Below are positions 1-9,240 of a stretch of 64,000 bases of DNA, in pieces (position 1 is the first letter of the stretch; each line of letters opens with the position of its first letter). The stretch comes from Serratia ureilytica (lineage in GTDB: Bacteria > Pseudomonadota > Gammaproteobacteria > Enterobacterales > Enterobacteriaceae), in the NCBI RefSeq assembly GCF_013375155.1, contig NZ_JABXOF010000002.1, positions 186,001 to 250,000 of the forward strand. The letters run 5' to 3'. The translations under genes were made by a program, and so were the position numbers. The notes below the pieces were generated by a model. That model was given only the letters and a program-made list of their open reading frames with translations. It was not told the origin of the DNA and did no database searches.

Positions 1-270
1 ACGCGATTTGGCCAGCAGACGGAACAGCAACGCCATCAGATCCATATACAGATCTTTGTTGTATTTGGAACGGCGCATCAGGCGCGGCAGGGCGCGCAGC
101 GTCGCTTTGATCGCCTTGCCGTTGTTGCCGACGATGAAAGCGCCGACCCCCGCCCCGCCGATAATCAGAAACTCCGCCGGCTGATATAACGCACCGAGAT
201 GACCGCCCACGATCAGGTAGCCGCCAAACACCGCACCCAATACCACGAGATAACCCAAAATAACTAGCAC
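1..270 (-). CDS. motA: MotA flagellar stator protein, N-terminal part (cut by window edge)
   Basis: Proton-channel subunit of the flagellar stator in the inner membrane. The 90 visible residues match enterobacterial MotA: a first membrane segment (ILGYLVVLGAVFGGYLIVGG), then GALYQPAEF and the IVGNNGKAIKATLRALP segment. The GTG at 270 is preferred because an AAGGA ribosome site sits 6 nt upstream and the N-terminus then aligns with the E. coli start. An ATG at 276 has the AAGGA directly abutting it, which is too close. The gene lies downstream of flhDC on the same strand, as in other enterobacteria. The remaining roughly 200 residues lie outside the window. Confidence 0.95.
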   Translation of the reverse strand, partial: MLVILGYLVVLGAVFGGYLIVGGHLGALYQPAEFLIIGGAGVGAFIVGNNGKAIKATLRALPRLMRRSKYNKDLYMDLMALLFRLLAKSR

Positions 271-348
271 ACGCATTCCTTAAATTAACAATGTGGATGG
301 AAGGTGGGGCAAACGCGCCCTGGCGCGACAGACCAGGCTGCATGTCTG

Positions 349-366
349 GGGGCGGCATGCCGCCCC
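349..366. terminator. Perfect 18-bp GC palindrome between flhC and motA
   Basis: GGGGCGGCATGCCGCCCC is a perfect inverted repeat in the 145-bp gap between flhC and motA. It could end or attenuate flhDC transcription ahead of the motA operon. No T-run follows on the minus strand, so intrinsic termination is uncertain. I saw no convincing sigma-28 promoter in this gap. Confidence 0.35.
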
Positions 367-415
367 TGCGTATCACACGTCGGTATTCATTGCCGAGAGC
401 CGGCAACGTGGCGGC

Positions 416-997
416 TCAAATGGCGCGTTTGACCTGCTCGTCCAGCAGTTGAGGAATAATATCGGCCAGTTGCGGCGAAAGTTTACGTCTTTTTACGGCG
501 CGGGATGGGGGTTGGCATAAACTGCAGATGAAACCGTTCAGCGGCTGGTGCGCGTGGGTGATAAATGCGCCGCCGCAGCAGCTGCAGGCGGAGAGCTGCA
601 ACATGCCGCTGTCGACGAAGCGCACCAGCGTCCAGGCGCGGGTCAACGCCAGCAACGGCGCCTCGCCGGCCTGCTGCGGGCACTGCTCCAGGTAGAGGCG
701 ATAGGCTTTGATCACCGCTTCCACCCCGCTGCACTGTCCGCTTTTCATCAGAAACAGGTAGGCGTTATAAAACATCGAGGAATGAATATTCTGTTCCCAA
801 GTCATAAACCAGTCGGTTGAGAACGGCAACATTCCTTTTGGCGGCGGGCTGCCGCGCAACTCCTTGTAAAGTTTAATCAAGCGCCCGCGGCTGAGCTGGG
901 TTTCACTCTCCAGCATCTGCAAACGGGCCCCCAGCGAAATCAGCTCCATGGCGAGCTGAATGTCCTTGGCTTCTTGAACAATGCTTTTCTCAACCAT
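416..997 (-). CDS. flhC: FlhC, flagellar master regulator subunit
   Basis: FlhC joins FlhD in the FlhD4C2 complex that activates class II flagellar promoters. The 193-residue product matches E. coli FlhC (192 aa) nearly end to end, including EKSIVQEA near the N-terminus, [21 protein letters not shown], and the zinc-binding cysteines in CSCCGG and [17 protein letters not shown]. Two tandem ATGs exist at 1000 and 997. The second gives the family-standard start (MVEKS). The stop of flhD overlaps the first ATG, so the genes are translationally coupled. Confidence 0.97.
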   Translation of the reverse strand: MVEKSIVQEAKDIQLAMELISLGARLQMLESETQLSRGRLIKLYKELRGSPPPKGMLPFSTDWFMTWEQNIHSSMFYNAYLFLMKSGQCSGVEAVIKAYRLYLEQCPQQAGEAPLLALTRAWTLVRFVDSGMLQLSACSCCGGAFITHAHQPLNGFICSLCQPPSRAVKRRKLSPQLADIIPQLLDEQVKRAI

Positions 998-999
998 CA

Positions 1000-1350
1000 T
1001 CAGGCTCTTTTCTTCGTCGGGCTAGCGTCTTTACTCGATAGCTCTTGCAGTAAATGGCTTGATAGCAAAATGCCGGTATGGATTTGTTGCAGATCGTCGA
1101 CGCGCGACTCTTTGGTCAGGCGTTCGATGGTCTGGTGATCGTTAAAGCGGAAGTGGCAAACCAGCTGGTTGGTCTCGGCCAGTTTGACCATTTGCGGCAA
1201 AGTCAGCTGCGCCAACGCATCGGCCATGGTCTCATCAATACCAAGGCGGAACATCGCGGACGCTTTTTCATCGTTGATCAAACGCTGTGCTAAAAGTAAA
1301 TATGACAAATTGATGTCATAAATATGCTTAAGTAATTCAGACGTACCCAT
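1000..1350 (-). CDS. flhD: FlhD, flagellar master regulator subunit
   Basis: DNA-contacting partner of FlhC. Starting at the ATG at 1350 gives 116 residues, exactly the E. coli length, with the signature N-terminus [23 protein letters not shown] and the stretch [21 protein letters not shown]. An ATG at 1359 would add MGN and is not needed. It is the first gene of flhDC and is preceded by a very long AT-rich upstream region with a CRP site. Overlap with flhC implies coupled translation. Confidence 0.97.
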   Translation of the reverse strand: MGTSELLKHIYDINLSYLLLAQRLINDEKASAMFRLGIDETMADALAQLTLPQMVKLAETNQLVCHFRFNDHQTIERLTKESRVDDLQQIHTGILLSSHLLQELSSKDASPTKKRA

Positions 1351-1359
1351 ATTCCCCAT

Positions 1360-2706
1360 CCCGACAGACTATGTTTAAAAACATACGCTGGGTGATAAAT
1401 TTTATCGCCCGTGACCTGGGTTGTTTCCCAAAGTTGGCAAATTAATCTCTCAAAAACGACTGCTATAATTTTCGCCAATCGCTAAATTCGACCACTGTTC
1501 AGTATTTGCTACGAGCGTAAACCAACGTGTATGGATGTACAGCATTCTGCTTCGATAGTGTTTAGTCACCATGAAACTATTTTTACAAATTTAATAAGAT
1601 TATTCCTAAAGCAGCGCAACTCTACCCCCGAACCATTAGCACACACAATGTAAGTGAGAGGCAATTTTAAATACAATGTGACATAGATCACAAAAATAAA
1701 AAATAATTAAGCCAAATACCCCTAAATTCGCACATTTTATGACCCGCATTTTGCTCATAAAATCGCCTTAGGTAAAAAAACGTCTTAAAAACAATGTTTA
1801 TCAGCCAAAAAATTATCTTTTTTAGATCAATTCGAACAAAACCATCACCAAACCAAAATAACAGAACAAAAATCTGCATATAGGCAACAATCTTAGTATA
1901 AATAACCATTTGAGCCGCTAAAAAATATCCCAGGCGAAAAATAACCAATGTAAACTATAAGGTTATTAGCTATCGGATTTGACTTAAACCCTCCGCAGAG
2001 GGTTGTTCTAATTTTCAACATCAGGTGATTATGGCTTATCAATGATTCGCTGGCGTAGTGAACAAGCCAATAGACGTAACGATATGTTTCCGTATTAGCG
2101 CGGCGCAAGAATGTTTTTTTAACGTTAAATTGCCCCAAAACGACATATCGGCAGCACATCCTAAAGCTTTAGCGTTTTTTTATTTCTTTTTTGCCGGCGC
2201 ATTAATTACCACGCCGTTCCAGACGTTATTAAAATTCCCGCGCCCCATCGTTTCATTGCAATAAAATAAAACGCAGTTTTGTTTTACTTGCCATAATCGC
2301 GCAGGCCAAACAGGCGTAGTTTCAATGCCGACAGCGGCAACATACATCGCCTCGTGCTGCGAGCGCCCTCCGGACAGGCGAAAAAAACGCCGCCAAAGGA
2401 GAGCGAGCGCGGCTTCGCGCGCTTGCATGCAGCGAAACGTCGACGCTTAAGCTTCTCGTTCGTGACGCATCGCCCTGAGACTTTCCCTATTTCTTCATTT
2501 ATCAGCAGGATGAGATTGCTGATGGCGCACTTGCATATTATGATTTATCCCAGCGCCGCCACGGGCGGCGTCACATTATTACCCAGTGCAATTTATTCAC
2601 TTGAAATGATTTTTGTCAGGTCGTACATCGCTGCCTCGACGGCGTCGCCGTGAGCCGCTATGTGTTATTCACCCGGCTTTAACTATTAACAGGCTATATT
2701 TTAATC
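1360..2706. other. Long AT-rich flhDC upstream region, no supportable gene
   Basis: This 1.35 kb stretch separates flhD from the Hha-like gene. It is strongly AT-rich, especially about 1500-2000, and every open frame in it is short with low-complexity Phe/Ile/Leu composition, so I call none. Long regulatory regions upstream of flhDC are typical of enterobacteria, where H-NS, CRP, RcsB and other factors act. A CRP palindrome lies at 1677-1692. A GC hairpin (CGCCGCC-ACG-GGCGGCG) lies at 2554-2570 without a T-run. Confidence 0.7.
1677..1692. promoter_or_regulatory. CRP (cAMP receptor protein) binding site
   Basis: TGTGACATAGATCACA is a perfect match to the TGTGA-N6-TCACA CRP consensus. It lies about 330 bp upstream of the flhD start codon in AT-rich DNA. 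flhDC is a known CRP target in E. coli and Salmonella, so control of flhDC is the natural reading. The promoter start itself was not located. Confidence 0.8.
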
Positions 2707-2922
2707 ATGACCGATACGCTCGAATATCTGCTGACATTCCGTAAATGCTCCTCTTTGGACAGCCTGGAGAAGGTGTACGACAAACTGAACTATTCCATTG
2801 AAAACGATACAGAAATGAGCAATATGTACCGTGCTGCCGACCACCGTCGCGCCGAGCTGGTTGCCGGTAAATTGTTCGATCTGGGCAAGGTGCCGAAAAC
2901 GCTGTGGGCGCAGGTGCTTTAA
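2707..2922 (+). CDS. Hha/YmoA-family small nucleoid-associated modulator
   Basis: This 71-residue protein resembles Hha and YmoA along its length. The hallmark is the [25 protein letters not shown] block, equivalent to the AADHRLAEL...KLYDKIPxxVW block of Hha, preceded by [20 protein letters not shown]. Hha-type proteins bind H-NS and StpA and modulate silencing of AT-rich genes. A TATATT box lies about 12 bp upstream of the ATG and no strong ribosome site is seen. It is a divergent paralogue rather than canonical hha, which usually lies elsewhere. Its position beside the AT-rich flhDC control region is notable. Confidence 0.85.
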   Translation: MTDTLEYLLTFRKCSSLDSLEKVYDKLNYSIENDTEMSNMYRAADHRRAELVAGKLFDLGKVPKTLWAQVL

Positions 2923-3119
2923 TTCAGTGAAATTACGTGCGGCAACGGTTTTATCTTTTATTGCTATATAACCGGAGCAAACTCAGCTTTTATTGCCGCG
3001 CGTGATGCGAAACACATTTATTCCCCCCGCCAGGTTCTACCCTTTATCCGAGCGCAGCATTTCATCCAAGGCCCCGACGCGGCAGCCTGAAACACGACGG
3101 ATGCAACAAGGAGTGGAAT

Positions 3120-3539
3120 ATGGGGTATCAAAACGTTCTGGTTACCGTCGCCGTCGCGCCTGACAGCCATCGCCTGGTGGAAAAGGCCGTCTCTATCGTC
3201 CGCCCCTACGGCGGCAACATCACCCTGTTAAGCACCCTCGCCAATCCGGAAATGTACAATAATTTCGCCGGGCCGATGCTGGCCGATTTGCGCACGCTGA
3301 TGGAAGAGGAAACCCGGCTGTTTATGGAGGAACTGCGCCAACGCGCCGGCTACCCGATCGCCGATACCCTTATCGTGCATGGCGAGCTTGGCGACAGCCT
3401 GGAATTCGCCAGCCGCCGTCAGCCGTTCGACCTGCTGCTCTGCGGCAATCACCGCGACAGCATGATGAACAAAGTCTCCTGTTCCGCCGCCCGCTTCATC
3501 AACATCAGCCATATCGACGTGCTGATCGTTCCGCTCTGA
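3120..3539 (+). CDS. uspC: Universal stress protein UspC
   Basis: 139-residue cytoplasmic UspA-family protein (E. coli UspC is 142 aa). The N-terminal NVLVTVAV strand, LLSTLANPEMYNNFAGPMLADL, and the C-terminal DLLLCGNHRDS...SAARFINISHIDVLIVPL fold match UspC and UspD. In E. coli uspC also lies next to flhDC and affects motility and stress survival, which supports the symbol. A good GGAGTGGAAT ribosome site precedes the ATG. It is monocistronic. Confidence 0.9.
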   Translation: MGYQNVLVTVAVAPDSHRLVEKAVSIVRPYGGNITLLSTLANPEMYNNFAGPMLADLRTLMEEETRLFMEELRQRAGYPIADTLIVHGELGDSLEFASRRQPFDLLLCGNHRDSMMNKVSCSAARFINISHIDVLIVPL

Positions 3540-3624
3540 GGCTAAGCACATTCGGTAACGTTGCCTTGGTGCCCCTGGACTAGGCTTAACGAACCTTGTT
3601 TGTCGCAACACAAAGGAGCTTTCG

Positions 3625-4656
3625 ATGTCCCCTTCTCAACAGAACCGCCGCTTTCTGCTGGCCTCGCGTCCGCACGGCGAACCGACGGCGGCGAATTTCC
3701 GCCTCGACACGGTCGCCGTGCCACAACCCGAGGCCGGCCAGCTGCTGCTGCGCACCGTATATCTGTCGTTGGATCCTTATATGCGCGGACGCATGAGCGA
3801 TGCACCCTCCTACGCGCCGCCGGTGGAAATCGGTCAGGTCATGGTGGGCGGAACGGTATCTCGCGTGGCGGCCTCACAGCATCCCGATTTCAACGTCGGC
3901 GATTGGGTATTGGGCTATGACGGTTGGCAGGATTACGCGCTGTCCGACGGCAGCGGCCTGCGCAATCTCGGCCCACACTTGCCGCACCCTTCCCGCCTGC
4001 TCGGCGTGCTGGGCATGCCCGGTTTTACCGCTTACATGGGGTTGCTCGATATCGGCCAACCGCAGGCGGGTGAAACGCTGGTGGTCGCCGCCGCCAGCGG
4101 CGCGGTCGGTTCAGTGGTCGGCCAAATCGGCAAACTGAAAGGCTGCCGCGTCGTCGGCGTTGCCGGCGGTGCGGACAAATGCCGCTATGTGGTGGAAGAG
4201 TTGGGTTTCGACGCCTGTATCGATCACCGTGCCCCCGACTTTGCCGAACAGCTGGCCGCCGCCTGTCTGCAGGGCATCGACATCTATTATGAGAACGTCG
4301 GCGGCGCCGTATTCGACGCCGTGTTGCCGCTGTTGAACGCCAAAGCGCGCATTCCGGTCTGCGGCATCATCGCCCATTACAATGCCACCGGGTTACCCGC
4401 CGGGCCGGACCGCTTACCGTTGCTGGAAGGGCTGATCTTACGTAAACGTATCCGCATGCAGGGCTTTATCATCTTCGACGATTACGGTTCACGCTTTGAT
4501 GAATTCCTGCAACAGATGAGCAGTTGGGTCGAGCAAGGAAAGATCAAGTTCCGCGAGGACATCGTCGATGGACTGGAGCAGGCGCCGCAGGCCTTTATCG
4601 GCCTGCTGCAGGGCAAAAACTTCGGCAAATTGGTGATCCGCGTCGCTGACGAATAA
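3625..4656 (+). CDS. curA: NADPH-dependent medium-chain reductase (CurA/YncB family)
   Basis: 343-residue zinc-independent MDR oxidoreductase. Family signs are SLDPYMRGRMSDAPSYAPPVEIGQVM near residue 50, GMPGFTAYMGLLDIGQPQAGETLVVAAASGAVGSVVGQIGKLKGCRVVG (nucleotide-binding Rossmann turn), and YYENVGG. E. coli CurA reduces the double bonds of curcumin and related 2-alkenals with NADPH. The AAGGAG ribosome site lies 8 nt upstream. It converges with pcp across a palindromic terminator. Confidence 0.9.
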   Translation: MSPSQQNRRFLLASRPHGEPTAANFRLDTVAVPQPEAGQLLLRTVYLSLDPYMRGRMSDAPSYAPPVEIGQVMVGGTVSRVAASQHPDFNVGDWVLGYDGWQDYALSDGSGLRNLGPHLPHPSRLLGVLGMPGFTAYMGLLDIGQPQAGETLVVAAASGAVGSVVGQIGKLKGCRVVGVAGGADKCRYVVEELGFDACIDHRAPDFAEQLAAACLQGIDIYYENVGGAVFDAVLPLLNAKARIPVCGIIAHYNATGLPAGPDRLPLLEGLILRKRIRMQGFIIFDDYGSRFDEFLQQMSSWVEQGKIKFREDIVDGLEQAPQAFIGLLQGKNFGKLVIRVADE

Positions 4657-4663
4657 CGCGCAT

Positions 4664-4687
4664 CAGGGCGTGGCGCGCCACGCCCTG
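4664..4687. terminator. Bidirectional hairpin between curA and pcp
   Basis: A 24-nt GC-rich perfect inverted repeat begins CAGGGCGTGGCG and ends CGCCACGCCCTG. It sits 8 bp after the curA stop and 5 bp from the pcp stop, at the meeting point of two convergent genes. T-runs are weak on both sides. Confidence 0.55.
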
Positions 4688-4691
4688 CTTG

Positions 4692-5339
4692 TCAATGCAC
4701 GGCACCGTCGCCGAATTGCACATCCTCCTCTACCGTGAGCGTCACCTGCACGAGAGTGCGCACCGCTTCCACCATCGTCGCCAGCGCCATACTCGGCTTG
4801 CCCGGATGCGCCGCCGCCAGTTCATGGCTGTACGGAATGTGCACGAATCCGCCCCTGGCCCGCGAATGCCGCGTCTCCAGATAGTGACGCAGACCATAAA
4901 AAATATGGTTGCAGTTATAGGTGCCCGCCGTGTAAGAAACGCCCGCCGGGATCCCCTGCCGGCGCAGTTGCTGCACCGCGGCCTTGACGGGCAGCGTACT
5001 GAAATAGCCCACCGGCCCGCCGGCAACCACCGGCACGTCAATCGGCTGTTTACCGGCATTGTCGGGAATGCGGGCATCGATCAAATTGATGGCTACCCGT
5101 TCCAGGGATATTTCGGCTCGGCCGCCGGCCAGCCCCAGACAGATCACCGCCAGCGGCTGCAATGCCTCAATCGCCGCGATCAGCTGCTGGTTGGCCACGC
5201 CCAATACGCACGGCAACTCGAGCACCGCGATCTCCGCGCCGGCGATACGCTCTCCGGCCAATGCCTGCGCGACCTGCCAGGAAGGGTTCACCGCGTCACC
5301 CTCGAACGGCTCAATGCCGGTGATTAACACTTTGTTCAT
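4692..5339 (-). CDS. pcp: Pyrrolidone-carboxylate peptidase (pyroglutamyl peptidase I)
   Basis: Cytoplasmic cysteine peptidase that removes N-terminal pyroglutamate. The 215-residue length is typical. Visible motifs are ITGIEPFEGDAVNPSW at the N-terminus, the glutamate block GLAGGRAEISLERVAINLIDARIPDN, the catalytic cysteine in TYNCNHIFYGL, and the catalytic histidine in GGFVHIPYSHE. The second of two tandem ATGs (5339) is chosen for its spacing of about 5 nt from AGGGGA. It is divergent from the LysR gene, which may regulate it. Confidence 0.93.
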   Translation of the reverse strand: MNKVLITGIEPFEGDAVNPSWQVAQALAGERIAGAEIAVLELPCVLGVANQQLIAAIEALQPLAVICLGLAGGRAEISLERVAINLIDARIPDNAGKQPIDVPVVAGGPVGYFSTLPVKAAVQQLRRQGIPAGVSYTAGTYNCNHIFYGLRHYLETRHSRARGGFVHIPYSHELAAAHPGKPSMALATMVEAVRTLVQVTLTVEEDVQFGDGAVH

Positions 5340-5436
5340 CATTTCCCCTGATTGAAGGCTAAATTCGTGTGCTACCAGCCTAGGGAACGCTGTAAGATTC
5401 TGGAAATGGATTATCTGTATATAGAGTATTCATAAA

Positions 5437-6369
5437 ATGAATTTAGCCAACGTCGATCTCAATTTACTGGTGGTGTTTGAAGCGCTGTATCAGACTCGTA
5501 ACGTCACCGCCGCGGGCCGGCGTCTTAACCGCGCGCAACCTTCCGTCAGCAATGCATTGGCGCGACTGCGCATTCTGCTCAACGATCCGCTGTTTGTCCG
5601 CAGCGGCGGCGGCATGGCGCCCACGCCGCGCGCCCACCAGCTTATGCCGCAGATACAGCGGGTGCTTGAGCAAATCCATCTGGCGTTGGCGCCCCCTGCC
5701 CGTTTCGATCCGGCCACCGCCGGGCAGCGGCGTTTTACGCTGGCCGCCGGCGACTATGCGGATATCTTGCTGCTGCCCGCCATCATCAGCCGTTTGCGTC
5801 AGGCGGCACCCGGCATCGATATTCGCGTTTCGCGTCTGGATCGCCGCAATATTTACCGTCAATTGGATAGCGGGGAGGTGGATGTCGCGCTGGGAGGGCA
5901 TCTTTCCGGGGCGGAAAGTCACTATGTGCGCACGTTGTTTGAAGAGCATCTGGTCTGTATCGCCAGCCGTTCACACCCGCAATTGGCGGATGGCCGCTGG
6001 GATCTGGCCCGCTACCTCAGCCTGCCGCACGGGCTGTACGCGCCGGCTGACGACGGCTCCGCCAGAGGCTTGGTCGACCGCCGCCTGGCGGAAATCGGCG
6101 GCCAGCGGCGCGTCGCCGTGACCTTTTCACACATTGTCGCCCTGCCGGCGGTGGTCGCCGACAGCGATCTGATCGCCACCCTGGCCGCCAGCGTGGCCCG
6201 GCGTTTTTCCGATCCGCAACGCGTACGCATTCTCCCGCTGCCTGATGAGTTGGCCATCGCGCCTTTCCCCATTGAGCTGATCGCCGGCCGACAGGCGCAA
6301 CGCGACCCGGCCTTAATCTGGCTCTGTGACCTGATAAGCCGACTTTCCCTCGATCCCCTTCCGCGCTAA
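5437..6369 (+). CDS. LysR-family transcriptional regulator
   Basis: 310-residue regulator. The N-terminal winged HTH reads VDLNLLVVFEALYQTRNVTAAGRRLNRAQPSVSNALARLRILLNDPLFVRS, which is typical of LysR. The rest is a periplasmic-binding-protein-like effector domain (GDYADILLLPAIISRL, DVALGGHL, SRSHPQL). It resembles NodD/PcpR-type members. It is transcribed divergently from pcp with 97 bp between start codons, the usual layout for a LysR gene and its target. The effector is unknown. A terminator follows at 6416. Confidence 0.9.
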   Translation: MNLANVDLNLLVVFEALYQTRNVTAAGRRLNRAQPSVSNALARLRILLNDPLFVRSGGGMAPTPRAHQLMPQIQRVLEQIHLALAPPARFDPATAGQRRFTLAAGDYADILLLPAIISRLRQAAPGIDIRVSRLDRRNIYRQLDSGEVDVALGGHLSGAESHYVRTLFEEHLVCIASRSHPQLADGRWDLARYLSLPHGLYAPADDGSARGLVDRRLAEIGGQRRVAVTFSHIVALPAVVADSDLIATLAASVARRFSDPQRVRILPLPDELAIAPFPIELIAGRQAQRDPALIWLCDLISRLSLDPLPR

Positions 6370-6415
6370 CCGCATCAATTGCTGCTTTATCAACCATTCA
6401 GACTCACCGTCGGAG

Positions 6416-6434
6416 GCCCGCACCGCGGGCTTTT
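6416..6434 (+). terminator. Rho-independent terminator after the LysR gene
   Basis: GCCCGC-ACC-GCGGGC stem-loop followed by TTTT, 46 bp after the stop codon. Confidence 0.7.
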
Positions 6435-6882
6435 CACGCCGGCCAAATAGGAATCATCCGAATTAACATTCGGTAAATTTATATATTTGATCATCTTTAA
6501 CTAACGAATGGTAAGGATAAAAAATACTCAGTGACTTTTTTCACGGAAAAAAAGAGTTGTTTTATAAACACGTTGACTTAAGTGTTACAGATTTATTATT
6601 TGGTATTACCATTTTCCCAATAATTTTGGATAAAAAAAGATCTGCTCGTATCCATATGTTTTAGATAATAAAAAACCAGATCGTGAGCGAGTTAACGAAT
6701 TGAGCATTGATCCACAAGGCTATTTTGCAAATGCAGAGCTCTATTGTAGACTGCACAAATCGTGCCTTTGTGTAAACTTTGTTAAATCTTTCGTCAGCCC
6801 CTGTCTCAATTCGTGACAGATACGCCATCGGGATCGCGCGTCAAATCTCGTGCGGTAGCTATGCCTAAACCGGGGATATAGT
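6435..6882. other. AT-rich leader and promoter region of the T6SS locus
   Basis: About 450 bp without a gene, markedly more AT-rich than its surroundings. This is presumably where transcription into vgrG1 starts and a plausible H-NS target. I found no clear sigma-54 element and no confident -35/-10 pair. Confidence 0.5.
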
Positions 6883-9228
6883 ATGGATCGCCTTATCATT
6901 GCGCACACACCTTTGCCCGCCTATCAGCTGTTGTTCAGAAGCCTTTCCGGTGAGGAAAGACTGGCCGGGCTGTTCGAGTTCGACGTCGAGCTGCTCAGCC
7001 CTGACAATCGCCTCGATCTGAAATCGCTGCTGGGACAAAAAATCACGCTGGAGCTGCGGGGCAACCCGATGGCCCCGCGTTATCTCAACGGCAATATCAC
7101 GCGTATGACCCTCTCCGGACGAGAAGCCGGCGGCAACCGCTACTATATCTACCGCGCCGTGCTGCGCCCCACGCTGTGGTACCTGACGCAAAACCGCGAT
7201 TTTCGCATCTATCAGGAAAAGACCGTTCCCGACATCCTGACCCAGGTGCTGGGGCAGTATCAGGTGAAGATCGATAACCGTCTGAGTTACGACTACCGCA
7301 TCTGGGGGTACTGCGTGCAGTATCAGGAGAGCGATTTCGATTTCATCAGTCGTCTGATGGAACATGAAGGCATCTATTACTATTTCACGCACCAGCAGGA
7401 CGGCCATACGCTGGTGCTGGCCGACGCGCCGGCGGCGCATCAGGAACTCGCCGGCTATGCCAGCATCCCCTATCAGCTCGCGGAAGGCGGTCTGGTGGAA
7501 AACAAGGACAGCATCAACAGCTGGAGCGTCTCGGACGCCATCACGCCCAGCCTGTATAGCCTGGATGACTACGATTTTCGTAAACCGCGCGCGCGGTTGC
7601 TGGAGGCCCGGCAGAATCCCGCCTCGTTCGCACAGGACAAAGCCGAGGTGTTCGACTGGCCCGGGCGTTATACCGATCACGCCCACGGCCAGTTTTACGT
7701 CAAGGTGCGCCAACAGGAGTTCGAAGCGCAGCATGAGCAGATGAGCGGCGAAGGCAGTTCGCAGGGCATTGCGCCCGGCTACCGTTTTCAGCTGATCCAG
7801 GCGCCGCGCATGGAAGACAACCGCGCCTATCTGGTGGTCAGCGCGCGTTACTTCATGCAGGAAAACAGCTACGCCAGCAACGATAACGACGTTGGCGAGC
7901 AACATACCGAATTTCAGGTGGTGCCGGCGGACATCAACTGGCGCCCGGCGCGCACCACACCCTGGCCGAAAACCCATGGCCCGCAGACCGCCGAAGTGGT
8001 TGGCCCGGAAGGCGAAAGCATCTGGACCGATAAATATGGCCGGGTGAAACTCAAGTTCCGTTGGGATCGCCACGGCAGCGGCAATGAAACCAGCTCCTGC
8101 TGGGTGCGCGTCTCCAGCGCCTGGGCCGGCTGGAAATACGGCGGGATCCAAATCCCGCGCGTGGGTGAGGAAGTGGTGGTCGACTTTATCAACGGCGATC
8201 CGGATCGCCCCATCATCACCGGCCGCGTTTACAACGAAGACAGCATGCCGCCTTGGGATCTTCCCGGCGACGCCACCAAAATGGGCTTTATGAGCCGCAG
8301 CAAAGGTGGCGGCGTCGACAACGCCAGCTTCCTGTTCCTGGAAGACTCGCCCGGCAACGAATCTTTCGACATGCACGCCGAACGCAACATGAACATGACG
8401 GTGGAAAACGACAAGAACGTCAATATTGACGGCAGTCGCACCACCACCATCGGTCGCCAGCAGAACGATACCGTCACCGGCGACGCCACGTTCCTGTACA
8501 AAGCGAAACGCACCACCACCGTCGATGGGCTGGAAACCGCCAACCTGAACGCTCACCAGACGGTGAACATCAAAGGCGGCCGCGCCCTGACGATTATCGA
8601 CGGCGGCGATAAAATCGACATCACCGGCAATCAGTCCTTCAAGCTTGACGGCGCGCAGACGCAAAACATTACGCAAACCCAGCATGTCACGGTGAAGGGC
8701 GACCAGACCCTCGACATTACCGAGGGGCAACAGACCAACACCATCAACAAGGGGCAGACGGTCAACATCACCTCCGGCGGGCAGCACACCACCATCACCG
8801 CCGGCGGGCAAACCACTACCGTCACCGCAGGCGGTCAGACGCTGACGGTGGAGGCCGGCGGCCAGACCACCGACATCACGGGGAATGTCAAAGAAACCTA
8901 CAAAAACGATCAGCAAACGACCATTAGCGGTTCGCTGACCATCACGGCAAAAACCATCAGCATTACCAGCGAGGACGGCGTGTCTATTTCGGCGCCCACC
9001 TGGAAAGATAACTGCCACGGCTATAAGTGGACCGCGATAGGCGCCAACCTTGCCTTAACGGGGCTGAGCGTCAAGCACACGATGTTCGATGTTTCCCATA
9101 ACCCGCTTTCGATCAGCAAAACCAATTTCAAGCTAAGCAACGATCCCATGACGTTCACGCAGCTTGGGGCCTTAATAACCAACGGTTCTTTGCGATTGAG
9201 CAGCAAGGCGCTGGCGATCTTTTTATAA
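6883..9228 (+). CDS. vgrG1: VgrG1, T6SS spike tip protein
   Basis: 781-residue trimeric spike at the tip of the Hcp tube. The N-terminal gp27-like domain opens LIIAHTPLPAYQLLFRSLSGEERLAGLFEFDVELLS and contains WGYCVQYQESDFDFISRLMEHEGIYYYF. The gp5-like OB domain has GPEGESIWTDKYGRVKLKFRWDR and GDPDRPIITGRVYNED. A DUF2345-type beta-helix follows with repeated GGQTTT(V/I)TAGGQT units (residues about 620-690). The last 85 residues or so are an extra tail without a domain I recognise. GGGGATATAGT precedes the ATG. It heads the T6SS locus and is followed by small membrane genes and the DUF2169 module. Confidence 0.95.
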   Translation: MDRLIIAHTPLPAYQLLFRSLSGEERLAGLFEFDVELLSPDNRLDLKSLLGQKITLELRGNPMAPRYLNGNITRMTLSGREAGGNRYYIYRAVLRPTLWYLTQNRDFRIYQEKTVPDILTQVLGQYQVKIDNRLSYDYRIWGYCVQYQESDFDFISRLMEHEGIYYYFTHQQDGHTLVLADAPAAHQELAGYASIPYQLAEGGLVENKDSINSWSVSDAITPSLYSLDDYDFRKPRARLLEARQNPASFAQDKAEVFDWPGRYTDHAHGQFYVKVRQQEFEAQHEQMSGEGSSQGIAPGYRFQLIQAPRMEDNRAYLVVSARYFMQENSYASNDNDVGEQHTEFQVVPADINWRPARTTPWPKTHGPQTAEVVGPEGESIWTDKYGRVKLKFRWDRHGSGNETSSCWVRVSSAWAGWKYGGIQIPRVGEEVVVDFINGDPDRPIITGRVYNEDSMPPWDLPGDATKMGFMSRSKGGGVDNASFLFLEDSPGNESFDMHAERNMNMTVENDKNVNIDGSRTTTIGRQQNDTVTGDATFLYKAKRTTTVDGLETANLNAHQTVNIKGGRALTIIDGGDKIDITGNQSFKLDGAQTQNITQTQHVTVKGDQTLDITEGQQTNTINKGQTVNITSGGQHTTITAGGQTTTVTAGGQTLTVEAGGQTTDITGNVKETYKNDQQTTISGSLTITAKTISITSEDGVSISAPTWKDNCHGYKWTAIGANLALTGLSVKHTMFDVSHNPLSISKTNFKLSNDPMTFTQLGALITNGSLRLSSKALAIFL

Positions 9229-9240
9229 GTAGGGATGCCC

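Noticed and set aside
2554-2570. CGCCGCC-ACG-GGCGGCG hairpin upstream of the Hha-like gene
   Set aside because: No T-run and no gene ending just before it on either strand, so I do not call it a terminator.
8690-8890. Tandem DNA repeat or CRISPR-like array
   Set aside because: The repetition reflects GGQTTT beta-helix units of VgrG1 in coding frame. Unit spacing and sequence are not CRISPR-like. No CRISPR array was seen anywhere in the window.
6865-9018. 717-residue open frame on the minus strand opposite vgrG1
   Set aside because: Antisense shadow of a well-supported VgrG. Its product is low-complexity (His/Val/Gly/Ala rich) with no family signs.
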